DNA of 13,294 bases, taken from Auxenochlorella pyrenoidosa (lineage: Eukaryota; Chlorophyta; Trebouxiophyceae; Chlorellales; Chlorellaceae). The notes below the pieces were generated by a model. It made no database searches and was not told the origin of the DNA. It saw only the letters and a program-made list of their open reading frames with translations. Of this stretch, positions 1 through 8,371 are shown one piece after another (positions within the stretch are counted from its first letter, which is position 1; the number at the start of each line of letters is the position of its first letter). The translations under genes were made by a program, and so were the position numbers. The DNA lies in assembly GCA_001430745.1 (NCBI GenBank), contig KQ482063.1:714360-727653 (forward strand). Reading direction: 5' to 3'.

Positions 1-3000
1 GGCGGCGCCGCCCTGCGCGGCCAGCGCCGCCGCCGACACGCCCAGGACCACGGCCATGATGGCGACCAGCAGCGCGCGCGAGCGCAGGCGCCGGCTGACC
101 CACATGACCAGCAGCTGCCCCGCCGCGGTGGACCCCACGCCCAGCGCAAACAGGACCAGCGCGTAGTCCCACTGCACCGCACCGAAGGAGATGAAGACGA
201 CAGAGGCGGCCGAGGCGGTGAAGAAGATCTGCAGGCACCGTGGGGCGGGGGATGCGGGGGATGGGGAGGGGTGGGAGGGTTGAGGGCCTGGCGGCGGCGG
301 TGGGCAGGCCGGCCCGGTACAACACGTCCGTCGGGAGGAGCCGCAGCCTGGGGCGGGCCGCAGGGGCATGCCGCAGCCGCACATGCATGCTCGGGCAGGC
401 CGCGCGCGAGGTGCTATGCCCCGCACGTGCGCCCGCGCCCTGCTGCGGCTCCGTGTCGCAAGCTCCGCTGTGGTTGGACAACACTTTAAGCCCAAACAAG
501 CACGCGAGCCCCCCCAGCGCACCATGGTTGCAGACGTGGCGGCCGCCACCTCTGGAAGGATGCCCATCTCCAGCATGAGCGGCCCCTGCGGCATGGGTGC
601 AGCCAAGGGTGCGCGCACACTCTGAGGGGCAGACCCGAGGCTCTGCTCAGCAGCACAGCGCGCAATGCTGCGCAGCTCACACACTTGATGGTTTCGTACT
701 TTGAATCGGAGGCAGGCAGCAAGCCAGGCGCGTCGCACCTTGATGATGCCACCGCCGACGCCAAACACGCCGGCGCACAGCCCGGCAAAGGTGCAGAGGG
801 CGGGGTAGAGCAGCGTGGTGGCGCCGTTCCACTCCACGTCGCCCTCCAGCAGCGGCTGGCCCGCCGCCTGCTGCGCCTGTGCCTTGGCAAGCAGGTACGT
901 CCTGCGGGGCGGGGGGAGGGGCGGCGGGCACGGCCACGCATGCATCATTCACACGCGTGCGCCGTGCGCCGCTGTCGTTTGGCCCCACGCCTGATCGAGC
1001 AACAAGCACGCAACGGCCGCAACGGGAGCGAGGGTCCCCGACTGGGCTGGCTGGGCGAGCGGGAATTGGACCCAACGCTGCCTGGAGCGGCGAGCAGCAG
1101 CATGAGCACTGCCGATGCGCAAGCAGAGCGCGCTGTACCGCCCCACCCCGCCCCGCCAAGCAGGCCCCACCTGACGGCGAAGAGGGCTGCCAGCGTGACT
1201 GGCACCATGGAGGTGGCGCGCAGCCAGTAGGAGAGCGAGGGGCAGGGCACCTGCAGCTTCAGCATGTCGCTGGCCACCACGCCTGCAGGGCAGGGGGGCA
1301 GGGCAGGGCAGGCCGGGGAGATCCAGGCTGGGTTAACCTTGGCAAAGCACATGGGCGACCCTGCGGCGGCGCGTGCCTGCTGCTGCCTGAGTTGATGCCC
1401 GTCAGGAGTGCCCTGCGTGCAGCACAGCCCAGACACCGCGGCCCCCAGCCCCGGGCACCCACCCGCCAGCAGCGCCAGCAGCACGGCGAGCTTGCCCAGC
1501 GGGAGGTGCGGGGTCCATGCCCCGCGCGCCAGCGGCTTTGCGCCGCTGCCGCCGCTGCCTGCAAGCGCCAGCTGGTGCTTGAGGGCCGGGTGCTGCCAGG
1601 TCTGCTGCGCTGCCACAACTGCAGGCTTGGCCAGGGGCGAGCCTGGGCGGGAGGCCAACTGGGTATCTGGGGCATCGCTGCAGGCGAGGGGGGGGGGGGG
1701 GCGGGGGCTTGTTCTGCTCGTGGCTTGCGGCCGACTGGGTGAAGGTAAAAGCAGTATGCAATGAGGCGTCGAGGCATCGAGAAGGCAGGCAGCCAGGGCG
1801 CGGTTGCTGCAGAGAGGCCTCAGGCAGGGCCAGGCCACGCCCTGCGCCGGGTTTGCACTCACTCTACCGGCGTCAGCAGCGGCAGCACCGACACGCCGGC
1901 GCCACCCTCGATCGGCAGCGGCGCGCTGCCGCCGGGCGTCAACGGCGCCTCGGGGATGCTGCCGCTCTCAGCAGCGTCGGCAGCCTCCAGGGCGCTCGCG
2001 TAGCCGGCGTCCCCCGGCGCCGCGCCCCCGGAGAGGCTGGCGGCGACGCTGCCGTCGCGCGCGGTGTGAAAGCTGGCCCCCAGGCTGCTGCCCCTGCTGC
2101 CGGCATCGTTGTCTGTCTCCGCGGCAGGGATGTCCCTGCTGCCCAGGCGGGCTGCCAGGGGGGTGACTGGCGAGGGTGTGTCGTTGCGCAGGGCGTCGCC
2201 CGCTGCCGCCACCTGCAGGTGCCGGGCCGCATCGTACGGCTGCCTGCCCCGAGGGGTGTGCTGGCCATCGGCCTCGGCATCTGCCTGCTCGGCAAGCAGC
2301 GGGGCCGTGAGCGACTCCTCGTCACCAGCTGCGCAGGCCGCCAGCGGCGAGCCCGGCGGGCTGCGCCGCCGCCGCAGGGCTGCCTCGCCGGCGGCCAGGG
2401 CTCGCTGCTCCTTGCGCCGGATCTCCACGGCCTTGGCGCCCATTTTCCAGGTGATGTAGGAGAGCAGGAGCGCCAGGGTGAGGGTGGTCAGCCAGCCGGG
2501 CAGCAGCTGCAGGGGAGGGGCGCGGCAGCGGGCAGGGGACGCGAGTCGGGCGGGGCGGGAGGGCATCGGGCGGTGCCAGGGGCGGGCTGAAGTGGGGCCG
2601 CCGCCGCGCCGCAGGGCCCCTGTCTGGACTGTCAACATCCACTGACGCAAACCGCACTGCAGGCAAGCCTCACGGTGCCTGCCCCCACCACCTACTGAGA
2701 TACTCCGACGCCCAGCACAGCAGCGGGGGCAGATGCCTGGGCCGCCTCCCCACCTTGTTCAGGTATCCCCCAGCCAGCGCGCCTAGGATGGTCGAGGGCT
2801 CCATTACCATAATCAAGTCCCAGTCGATCAGGGGCTGGCCCTGCAGGGGAGGGGAAGCCGGGCTGGGAAATAAGAGGCAGCACCGCCACAGCGCTGGGCA
2901 CGACTGCGTTGCGCGAGGCGGCGCTGCCACCTGGGCTGACGCTAAGCTGGCGATGGCGACGCCTGCGCCAGAGAGCGCAGGGGCACAGTACCTGCGGGTG

Positions 3001-3952
3001 CGCCGTGCTGCTTCCCGGCATGCGGCTCATGGCGGCCCCACGGGTTACACCTGCCGGTTGCCCCACCAGCTGGCCCATTTTCAGGGCCGGGTGCTCTGCC
3101 TGCGGCTGCCCACCAGCTTGCACAGGCCCACCTGGCGCAGCGGGTGCTGCCGCCCCATGTTGAAAGCCAGATTCACCAGCGTGCCCCCCATGATCGTGAT
3201 GTTGGACAGGGCCACGGCGCCAGAGGTGCTGAAACCTGCAGGGGCACGGGCCGGGGGTGGGGACAGGGCGAGCGGCTGGGTGGGCGAGGGGGCTGGCTGG
3301 GGCCGCAGAGCATGCTCGTGGCATCGACGCCCCCTCAGCTGGAGTGAGGCACGTCTGACGGCAATAAGCAGGCGGGGACCGGGCCTGGGCCCGCCGGGCA
3401 TGCCGGCGCCAGCGAATGTGCAGGCGGGGCTGGCTGCGCCCAGCCAGCAAACCCACCGAGAATCATGAGGTACACAGGCACCAGGATGCCACCGCCGCCG
3501 ATGCCCCCGGACGCTGCAAGCAGAAGGGCCAGCGCTGCCGCGCCGATGCCGGCCACATCCCAGCTGGACAGCGGCCAGAGCGGCTTATGCTGCTGGGCCT
3601 GCGCCCGGGGCTGTGCGCTGCCGTCTGCGCGCGCCGGCTGACTGCCCGTGCCGCCGCCGCTGCGGTTGGTGGCTGCGGCACCAAGGCTGCCCCTGTTGTT
3701 GCCTCCCCATCCAAGCAGCTGGGCAGAGGCATCCTGCTCGTGCACGGGGCACCAGCTGCCAGCCAGCTGGCAGGCCGTGGAGTGCAACAGGGGCGGCGGC
3801 GCTGGCGGAGAAGCAAGCGGTGCCGCCGAGTCCTGCTGACCCTTCCCGCCCGTCCCCTGCTGCCCATCGCTTATTGCCGCATGTGAGAATGATGCAAGCG
3901 CAAGGAGGGCCGCAGCAAGTGCCAGGAGAGCCCTGGCGCGCCTTGGGCCCAT
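1..3952 (-). CDS. TauE/SafE-family membrane transporter, nine exons visible, 3' end cut by window edge
   Basis: This is a putative anion (sulfite/organosulfonate-type) exporter; substrate is known only by family analogy. Exons, in transcript order, are 3952-3457, 3235-3132, 2840-2754, 2506-1863, 1677-1463, 1282-1171, 901-739, 585-523 and 228-1. All junctions are GT-AG, phases match throughout, and 704 codons are joined. The first ATG at 3952 opens a signal peptide (residues 1-25, hydrophobic run LLALAAALLALA, then SHA-A). Residues 131-165 carry the first family motif (SGGIGGGGILVPV), 166-200 the second helix region (NITIMGGTLVNLAFN), and 201-229 PLIDWDLIMVMEPSTILG, typical of plant members. 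The second half repeat has AGVFGVGGGIIK (596-607) joined to GPLMLEMGILPEVAAATSA (608-626), the family hallmark. A further helix pair follows at 629-704. Residues 253 to about 500 form a long Ser/Ala/Gly/Pro-rich loop, much longer than I expect for plant homologues. The C-terminus lies left of base 1. Family assignment is firm; exact splice edges are predictions. Confidence 0.88.
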
Positions 3953-4357
3953 GTAGCCCTTGAAAGCACGTCCGATAGCTTGCTGGTCAATTAGGGCTCT
4001 CTGAGCAGTGGGGTTTAAACAGACGACTCGGCCGGCCAACCGGGAGTATTTGGCGGCCTGCTTGCACAGCCCCAGCAGAAACCCGCGCCTCGTCGCAGAG
4101 GCTCTGCGGGTCGGAAACTATAACATTTTAAAGTCCGAAGATACATGCGGAAACGGGACAATTGCCGACAGTGCCTGCAAACGTTCTGCAATAGCACAGC
4201 GGCGTCAGCATGTGGCGGCCCCTCGCGGGTGGGGCCATCTCACGCAAAGATGCTGGCACCAGCATCACTGCTAGCTGCCGGGCGCAGCCGGGCTGGACTG
4301 CCAACCGCAGCAATTATTATCCGGAAGATCGCGCCCACGCGGCCCAGGTGGCGGCGC
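3953..4357. other. Intergenic region: 3' end of tetraspanin-like gene and promoter/5' UTR of TauE gene
   Basis: No coding exon is seen here. The interval must hold the 3' UTR of the minus-strand tetraspanin-like gene (stop at 4360-4358) and the promoter and 5' leader of the minus-strand TauE/SafE gene (ATG at 3952). I did not find the green-algal polyadenylation motif TGTAA on the minus strand in it. It contains an A+T-rich patch at 4115-4133 and a small palindrome, CGCAGAG-G-CTCTGCG, at 4094-4108. Confidence 0.5.
4115..4133 (-). promoter_or_regulatory. A+T-rich, TATA-like patch upstream of the TauE/SafE gene
   Basis: Read on the minus strand this patch contains TTTAAAA followed by TTATAG, in otherwise G+C-rich DNA, about 165-180 bases upstream of the TauE/SafE start codon. 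It could be a core promoter element for that gene. Position and composition are the only evidence; the transcription start is unknown. Confidence 0.25.
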
Positions 4358-6184
4358 TCACTGGGGGTCGCCCACGCGCAGCGCGGCCGTCTGGCGGGCG
4401 GCATTTGTGGCTGCCTCGAGCGACGACGGGTCCACCCCGTACTTTGAGCGCAGCCGGCTCTGCCAGCTGCTGCTGCCGCTGCCGCCTGCAGCACGGACGA
4501 CGGTTTGGTCACAGCGGGCGGGCGGCGCAGGGCGGTGAGCAGGCCCGACATGCCCCCCTGGATGGACATGGAAGCTGTCCATTGCGCTGGGTTGGTTGGG
4601 AGGGACTGGGCCCCTCAGCACCATGCTTGGGCGTCAGGCTGCAGGGCTCGCGACAGCGCCAAACATGGCTGCCACCAAGCACAGCCCTGCAGCCGAGCGG
4701 GGGCGACAGCGCAGGCCACGGCGGCGCACGCGCACCTGCGTATGTCTGCACCACCGCCCGGTTGAGCAGCTCCCTCGTCCGCTCGCTCTCCTCCTCGCTG
4801 CGAGGTGGGGGCAAGAGGCGGCGGTGGGGCGGCCGAGCCCGAGGGCCGCACAGAGCCGCAGCTCGTGGGCTGCACCCAGTGCAGTACACTGCTCATACGC
4901 TGGCTGCTGTCCTGGGGCATTTCAAGCGCCCAAGCCGGGGACGCCTGCGGGCCCAGCTGCCGCGGATGCCCAGGGCGCGGAAGCCCAAGGCAAGGCAGCC
5001 CAAGGCACCTTTGCACAGCCATCCAGCCTGGCGTGTGCCCTTGCATCCCAGCGGTAGGCGCCCCAATTGACAGCCTCACCGGTCGTCCAGCCAGGCCTCG
5101 TATGCGGCTGTGTAAATCGCGTGCAGCCAGCAGGCGGCCGCCAGCGCGGCCAGCTCAGCGCCCATGGCGGCCACTGCGGCCAGCCGGCAGCCCCGCGCGT
5201 TGGCCTGCACAAACTCCTGCGCTTCGGCCCAGCGGCCAGAGGGGTCGTCTGCAGGGGGGACGCGCAGGGAGGCCACGAGGGGTCGCGCGAGAGGCCGTGC
5301 GAGGCGGGAGGACGGGCGCCGCCGCCGCACGCGCGCCTGTACACAGCGAGCATGCCCGCATCCCTTGTCGCACGTGCGGCGGGCGGGCCAGCCCTGCACA
5401 CTGCACAGCACGTGCTCTTTGCGGGCGCCAGCGCCTTGGCCCTGCGCACCGGGGATGCGCGCCCGCCACGCGTTGTCTGTCAGCAGCAGCAGCGTGGCCG
5501 CTGCTTCCGCAAGCATCAGCCCCGCCAGCAGGACAATGTACGCGGCCAGGCGACCGCGGCTGCCGCGCTTCACGCCTGCCAGCCCGAACAGCGCGGCGGC
5601 AAAGCAGTAGGCGCCGGTCGCGCCGACGGTGTAAATGAACCTGCAGGGGGCGCAGGACGGATGCAGCTGGGGGGATGGGCAAAGTCAGGTGGGAAGCCAG
5701 GCGCAGGGAATGAGGGGGTGTTGAGAGCGTGCTCCGGCCCCTGCGCCCTCATTCCCTGGCGCGCGCTCTCAACACCTCAGCCTGAGGCTTGGTGATACTC
5801 TGCAGAGCAGGCATGGCAGCCACGGATACCTCCTAGTGGGCTGGCAAGGCAGGCAGGAGGCACTCACCACGGGAAGCTGGCCACTCTGGCAGACGTCGCT
5901 GCTGCCAGCGCCGTGCCGCCGTCGCGACCGCTGGGCACAGCCCCCGGCGCAGGCGCGGGCGCATCCCCTCCCCCGCCGCCGCCGCTGTCGCTGCGTCGGT
6001 ACTGCACCCCCATCCACAGCGCAGCCCCGATCATGAGCAGCGCCGCCGCGGCAAGCGCCACATTGAATGCGCGCAGCAGCAGGCGCAGCAGGGGCGCGGC
6101 AGGGCTGGTGACGCGCGGCCCCGCTGGCAGCGGCTCTGGTGCCAGGGCCTCATACCGGCCCAGCTGCGACGTCCGGGCCGCCAT
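4358..6184 (-). CDS. Tetraspanin-like four-pass membrane protein, 288 residues, five exons
   Basis: Exons in transcript order are 6184-5868, 5640-5450, 5248-5080, 4797-4736 and 4485-4358 (TGA at 4360-4358), all GT-AG with matching phases. The ATG at 6184 sits in a strong GGCC-ATG-G context. Residues 38-62 form transmembrane helix 1 (RAFNVALAAAALLMIGAALW), followed by a Gly/Ala/Pro-rich loop to 103. FIYTVGATGAYCFAAALFGLAG (107-128) is helix 2, and AAYIVLLAGLMLAEAAATLLLL (138-159), with the helix-buried glutamate, is helix 3. A short second loop with IPDDPSGRWAEAQEFV (168-183) leads to helix 4 at about 190-214. The tail (226-288) is charged, then Ser/Gly-rich. The 2-3 helix pair and the DDPSG-type loop resemble tetraspanin-family proteins of algae and protists. 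The second loop is short and lacks the CCG motif of classical tetraspanins, so the name means fold resemblance only. Such proteins organise membrane microdomains; partners here are unknown. Confidence 0.75.
5704..5776. repeat. Interleaved inverted repeats (a-b-a'-b') in intron 1 of the tetraspanin-like gene
   Basis: The 13-base segment 5704-5716 (CAGGGAATGAGGG) is the exact reverse complement of 5746-5758. The directly adjoining 13-base segment 5717-5729 (GGTGTTGAGAGCG) is the exact reverse complement of 5764-5776. The order is a-b-a'-b', so the pairs either exclude each other or form a pseudoknot-like fold. A further small palindrome, CCTCAG-C-CTGAGG, abuts at 5775-5787. The element lies wholly inside the intron 5641-5867. 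Confidence 0.85.
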
Positions 6185-6312
6185 GGCCGCCAAAAGCTTC
6201 GCTGCCAAGCGCTAGTGGCGACGAGCGTGTGCGGCCTGTCCCGTCAGCAAGCGCGACTTGCTGCCGCCGCTCCGCCGCCAGGCTGCGTCTGAGCCCAGGC
6301 GTGGCGCCCGCT
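6185..6312. other. Short intergenic gap with tetraspanin promoter and upstream gene's 3' UTR
   Basis: These 128 bases separate the stop codon of the 105-residue membrane protein gene (TAG at 6315-6313) from the tetraspanin-like ATG at 6184, both on the minus strand. The 3' UTR of one and the promoter or leader of the other must overlap or abut here. No TATA-like or TGTAA motif was recognised. Confidence 0.4.
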
Positions 6313-6755
6313 CTACTTGCGCTTGGCGCCGCCCTTCCTCTTGCCGCCGCCGCTGCCGCGCTTGGCGGGCGGCTGCGCCCGCTGCTCGACGCGCTGCTCC
6401 ACGCGCAGCTCGTAAGGGTCTTCACCCCTTGCGATTTGCTCGTCGATCTTTCTCTTGACCTCCAGGTAACTGACCTGCATGGTGCCGGGGCCAGGCGGGC
6501 TGCGCAGGGTCAGGGGGCATGACGTCCGCATGCGGCTGCATCCACAAGCACCGCAGCAATCCGGGCAACATGCCTGAGGGGCCCAGGCATGTTCCTCACC
6601 GCCGTAAAGGACAGGAATGTCAGGCCAGCGATGCCGGCAACGGAGCCCGCCTGCAGCAAGTGGTTGAGCAGGTTGCCAGGGGCAGGGACAAGGAATGCGG
6701 CAGCTGGAGCGGGAGCGGCACACTGACCAGGTTTCTGGCGAGCAAAGAACCGCAT
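6313..6755 (-). CDS. Small single-pass membrane protein of unknown family, 105 residues, two exons
   Basis: Exon 1 runs 6755-6600 and exon 2 runs 6474-6313 (TAG at 6315-6313). The 125-base intron has a GTGAGG donor and an ATGCAG acceptor and joins in phase 0. The first ATG, at 6755, begins MRFFARQKPG. A low-complexity Ala/Pro stretch follows, then LLNHLLQ and a hydrophobic segment, AGSVAGIAGLTFLSFTAVSYL (about residues 36-56), whose last residues are supplied by exon 2. The join therefore completes a transmembrane helix, which supports it. After the helix come EVKRKIDEQIARGEDPYELRVEQR and a strongly basic C-terminus rich in Lys, Arg and Gly. I do not recognise the family. The topology suggests a single-pass protein of an organelle or ER membrane with a basic tail, but that is inference. 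Its start faces the divergent receptor-kinase gene across 1.6 kb. Confidence 0.6.
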
Positions 6756-7237
6756 GCTGACTTCCTGCCAGGCGTAGAGCCTGCCCAATTTGCAGATAGC
6801 GATCAGCTCGGCAGTGCAACGAGCTCAGAACAGTGGAGCCAGGCGCCGTGCGACAGCTTCTCTGTCGCAAGGTCGTCGGTGTGCAAGACCCAGCTCACGA
6901 TAGGGTGTGACTACATCCCACAACAGCCAAAGCCCTGCCGACTCCTGTCCAGCAAGCCCCGCAACCCAGCTCCCCTGTTTTAGCTCACCAGGAGCAGCGG
7001 CTCTGCCACGGGCATCGTCGGATATACGGAATTCACCTCAATTGACTGCAAGGCCCAGATTATCGACATGTCTGCCAGGTCACCTTACGCTGCCGGCACT
7101 CCCGCCATCGGCACCCTGGTGTCAATGTCGTTTCAAATAACATGGCTAGTTCAAACATTGAAAATCCAGCCTATCAGTTATCTGGTAACACTGCAGATTG
7201 GCGCTGGGTAAATGCCCACCACAGCTAAGCCTCCAAG

Positions 7238-7254
7238 CTGGAATTCCATTCCAG
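7238..7254. repeat. Short perfect inverted repeat in the intergenic region
   Basis: CTGGAAT (7238-7244) and ATTCCAG (7248-7254) are exact reverse complements separated by TCC. The size is compatible with a dyad-symmetric protein-binding site or with chance; no function can be assigned. Confidence 0.5.
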
Positions 7255-7726
7255 GTAGGCCGTGCCCCCTGATGCGGCTGCTCCGGCTGCGTTTCGCCCG
7301 CTAGCCAGACTCACCACTTGTTCATTCCGTCAGCGTGCACGCATCGGGCAACATTTTGTAGCGCCCGGTCCCCGTGAGCAAGCTGGTGCAAGCACATCTG
7401 GCAGCAGCATCCCAGCCAGCAGGCGAGGTGCTTGGAGTCAAGTAAGGCCCTGGCCGGTGGGATGTGATTGAGGGCTGTTCTCTGTATGGTGGACAAGCCC
7501 CTTACAGCACACCGTTGGTCACTCTTCAAGTATGTGCTGGCTGACCGCCCCATGTTCTTGTACCTTCATCTGTGTGGCTTGATGTGTGCACACTCAAGCC
7601 TGTGCCTTGTACAGGAACAGGACAACTTCTGCATCAAGCGCAACGCCATTTCAACAGTGGCATGCACTCCCCTTACTGCTGTTCGGTACCACAGTGCTCC
7701 CATCGGATGTCGCCCCACCCTTGCAA

Positions 7727-8050
7727 ATGCTTCGCTCCCGGCGCCCGACAACTTGCATGCGTGTGTATGTTCTGTCCCTATCACTAACGATTCCACAATC
7801 CGCAGACACACTTACCAGTGCATTGCAAGCCATTCGTCGACCTGGGCTGCTGGTCTTGCGCAGTGTGGGGGCAGGTCGTACGACGCGTCGCCGCAGCACT
7901 CGGGAAGCAGCGCTCCAGCGGCTGGGGTGCAACCTGTCCCTGCGGGCCCGGCTGCTCATGCTGCCAGGGCCAATGCACCCGGCAGCAATCGAAGCGATTG
8001 GGGCTGAAGCAGCGAGGATCGTCACTTGCCACTTCTCTGCAGGTGCCTAG
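7727..8050 (+). CDS. Doubtful small open frame, 107 residues, unknown
   Basis: An ATG at 7727-7729 opens a frame ending in TAG at 8048-8050. The product starts MLRSRRPTTCMR and has an Arg/Leu/Ala-rich second half, including ALQAIRRPGLLVLRSVGAG and LLMLPGPMHPAAIEAIGAEA. No domain, signal peptide or transmembrane segment is recognised. A TGTAA motif, the usual green-algal polyadenylation signal, occurs 58 bases after the stop, which slightly favours a real transcript. The frame is also open upstream of the ATG, so this could be the last exon of a longer gene. G+C-rich DNA gives many chance frames of this size, and the opposite strand is open over most of it too, so it may not be a gene at all. 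Confidence 0.2.
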   Translation: MLRSRRPTTCMRVYVLSLSLTIPQSADTLTSALQAIRRPGLLVLRSVGAGRTTRRRSTREAALQRLGCNLSLRARLLMLPGPMHPAAIEAIGAEAARIVTCHFSAGA

Positions 8051-8107
8051 AGGTCTGCACGGGCGCGGGAGCCTCTTTGAGCATCGTTCTCTACCTTTGG
8101 ATCATTT

Positions 8108-8112
8108 TGTAA
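8108..8112 (+). terminator. Possible TGTAA polyadenylation signal
   Basis: TGTAA is the common polyadenylation signal of chlorophyte nuclear genes. This copy lies 58 bases past the stop of the doubtful frame 7727-8050. A five-base motif occurs often by chance, including elsewhere in this window, so it is weak support only. Confidence 0.2.
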
Positions 8113-8371
8113 CAATCGATCGGATCGGCAACACGCATTCAAACCACAGGAATTCTGCTGCCGTCGCTGTTCCCGCCAGTCCGCACCTCCAAAGTCCCTC
8201 CAAGCGCAGGGCGTCCAATTGCAGCATTCCCCGACTTTGCCAGCACCTTGCGGAGGAGTGATCGCGAAGGTTTGCGCACGGAGAAAGCACTGGTTTGGCC
8301 CACTGCCGCCGCCCACGCCAGCCGTCCCGTGCGACCTCGGCACCGCCCCGCCGTCGCCCGCATCCGAAGCC

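Larger units (their letters stand above)
6756..8371. other. Long intergenic region of lower G+C between divergent genes
   Basis: This 1.6 kb stretch separates the minus-strand small membrane protein gene from the plus-strand receptor kinase gene and must contain both promoters. It is visibly less G+C-rich than the exons around it. It holds one weak open frame (7727-8050) with a TGTAA motif downstream (8108-8112) and a small inverted repeat at 7238-7254. I saw no tRNA-like B-box, no transposase-like frame and no long tandem repeat. Confidence 0.5.

Noticed and set aside
1688..1701. Run of 14 G as a possible frameshift or assembly fault
   Set aside because: It lies in the pyrimidine tract of a TauE/SafE intron (read on the minus strand), so its exact length does not affect the protein.
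945..1862. 305-residue minus-strand open frame
   Set aside because: It spans two TauE/SafE exons and reads through their introns. Only the parts 1677-1463 and 1282-1171 make family sense; the rest is intron kept open by high G+C.
1709..2590. 293-residue plus-strand open frame
   Set aside because: It is antisense to TauE/SafE exon 4, is dominated by Arg/Gly/Ala/Gln, and has no recognisable domain; a typical shadow in G+C-rich DNA.
4210..5638. Long plus-strand open frames (286 and 277 residues)
   Set aside because: They are antisense to the tetraspanin-like exons and introns and show only Arg/Pro/Ala/Gly-rich composition with no domain.
6313..6870. Single-exon 185-residue version of the small membrane protein
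   Set aside because: This frame ends in the same C-terminus but replaces the hydrophobic helix with a Cys/Arg-rich reading. The spliced form has good splice sites and completes a membrane helix.
7068..7211. 47-codon plus-strand frame beginning MSARSPYAAG
   Set aside because: It is short, has no supporting signal and no recognisable feature; expected by chance.
7651..8025. 124-residue minus-strand frame opposite the doubtful small gene
   Set aside because: It is Arg/Ser-rich with no domain, and overlaps an equally weak plus-strand frame; neither strand is convincing.
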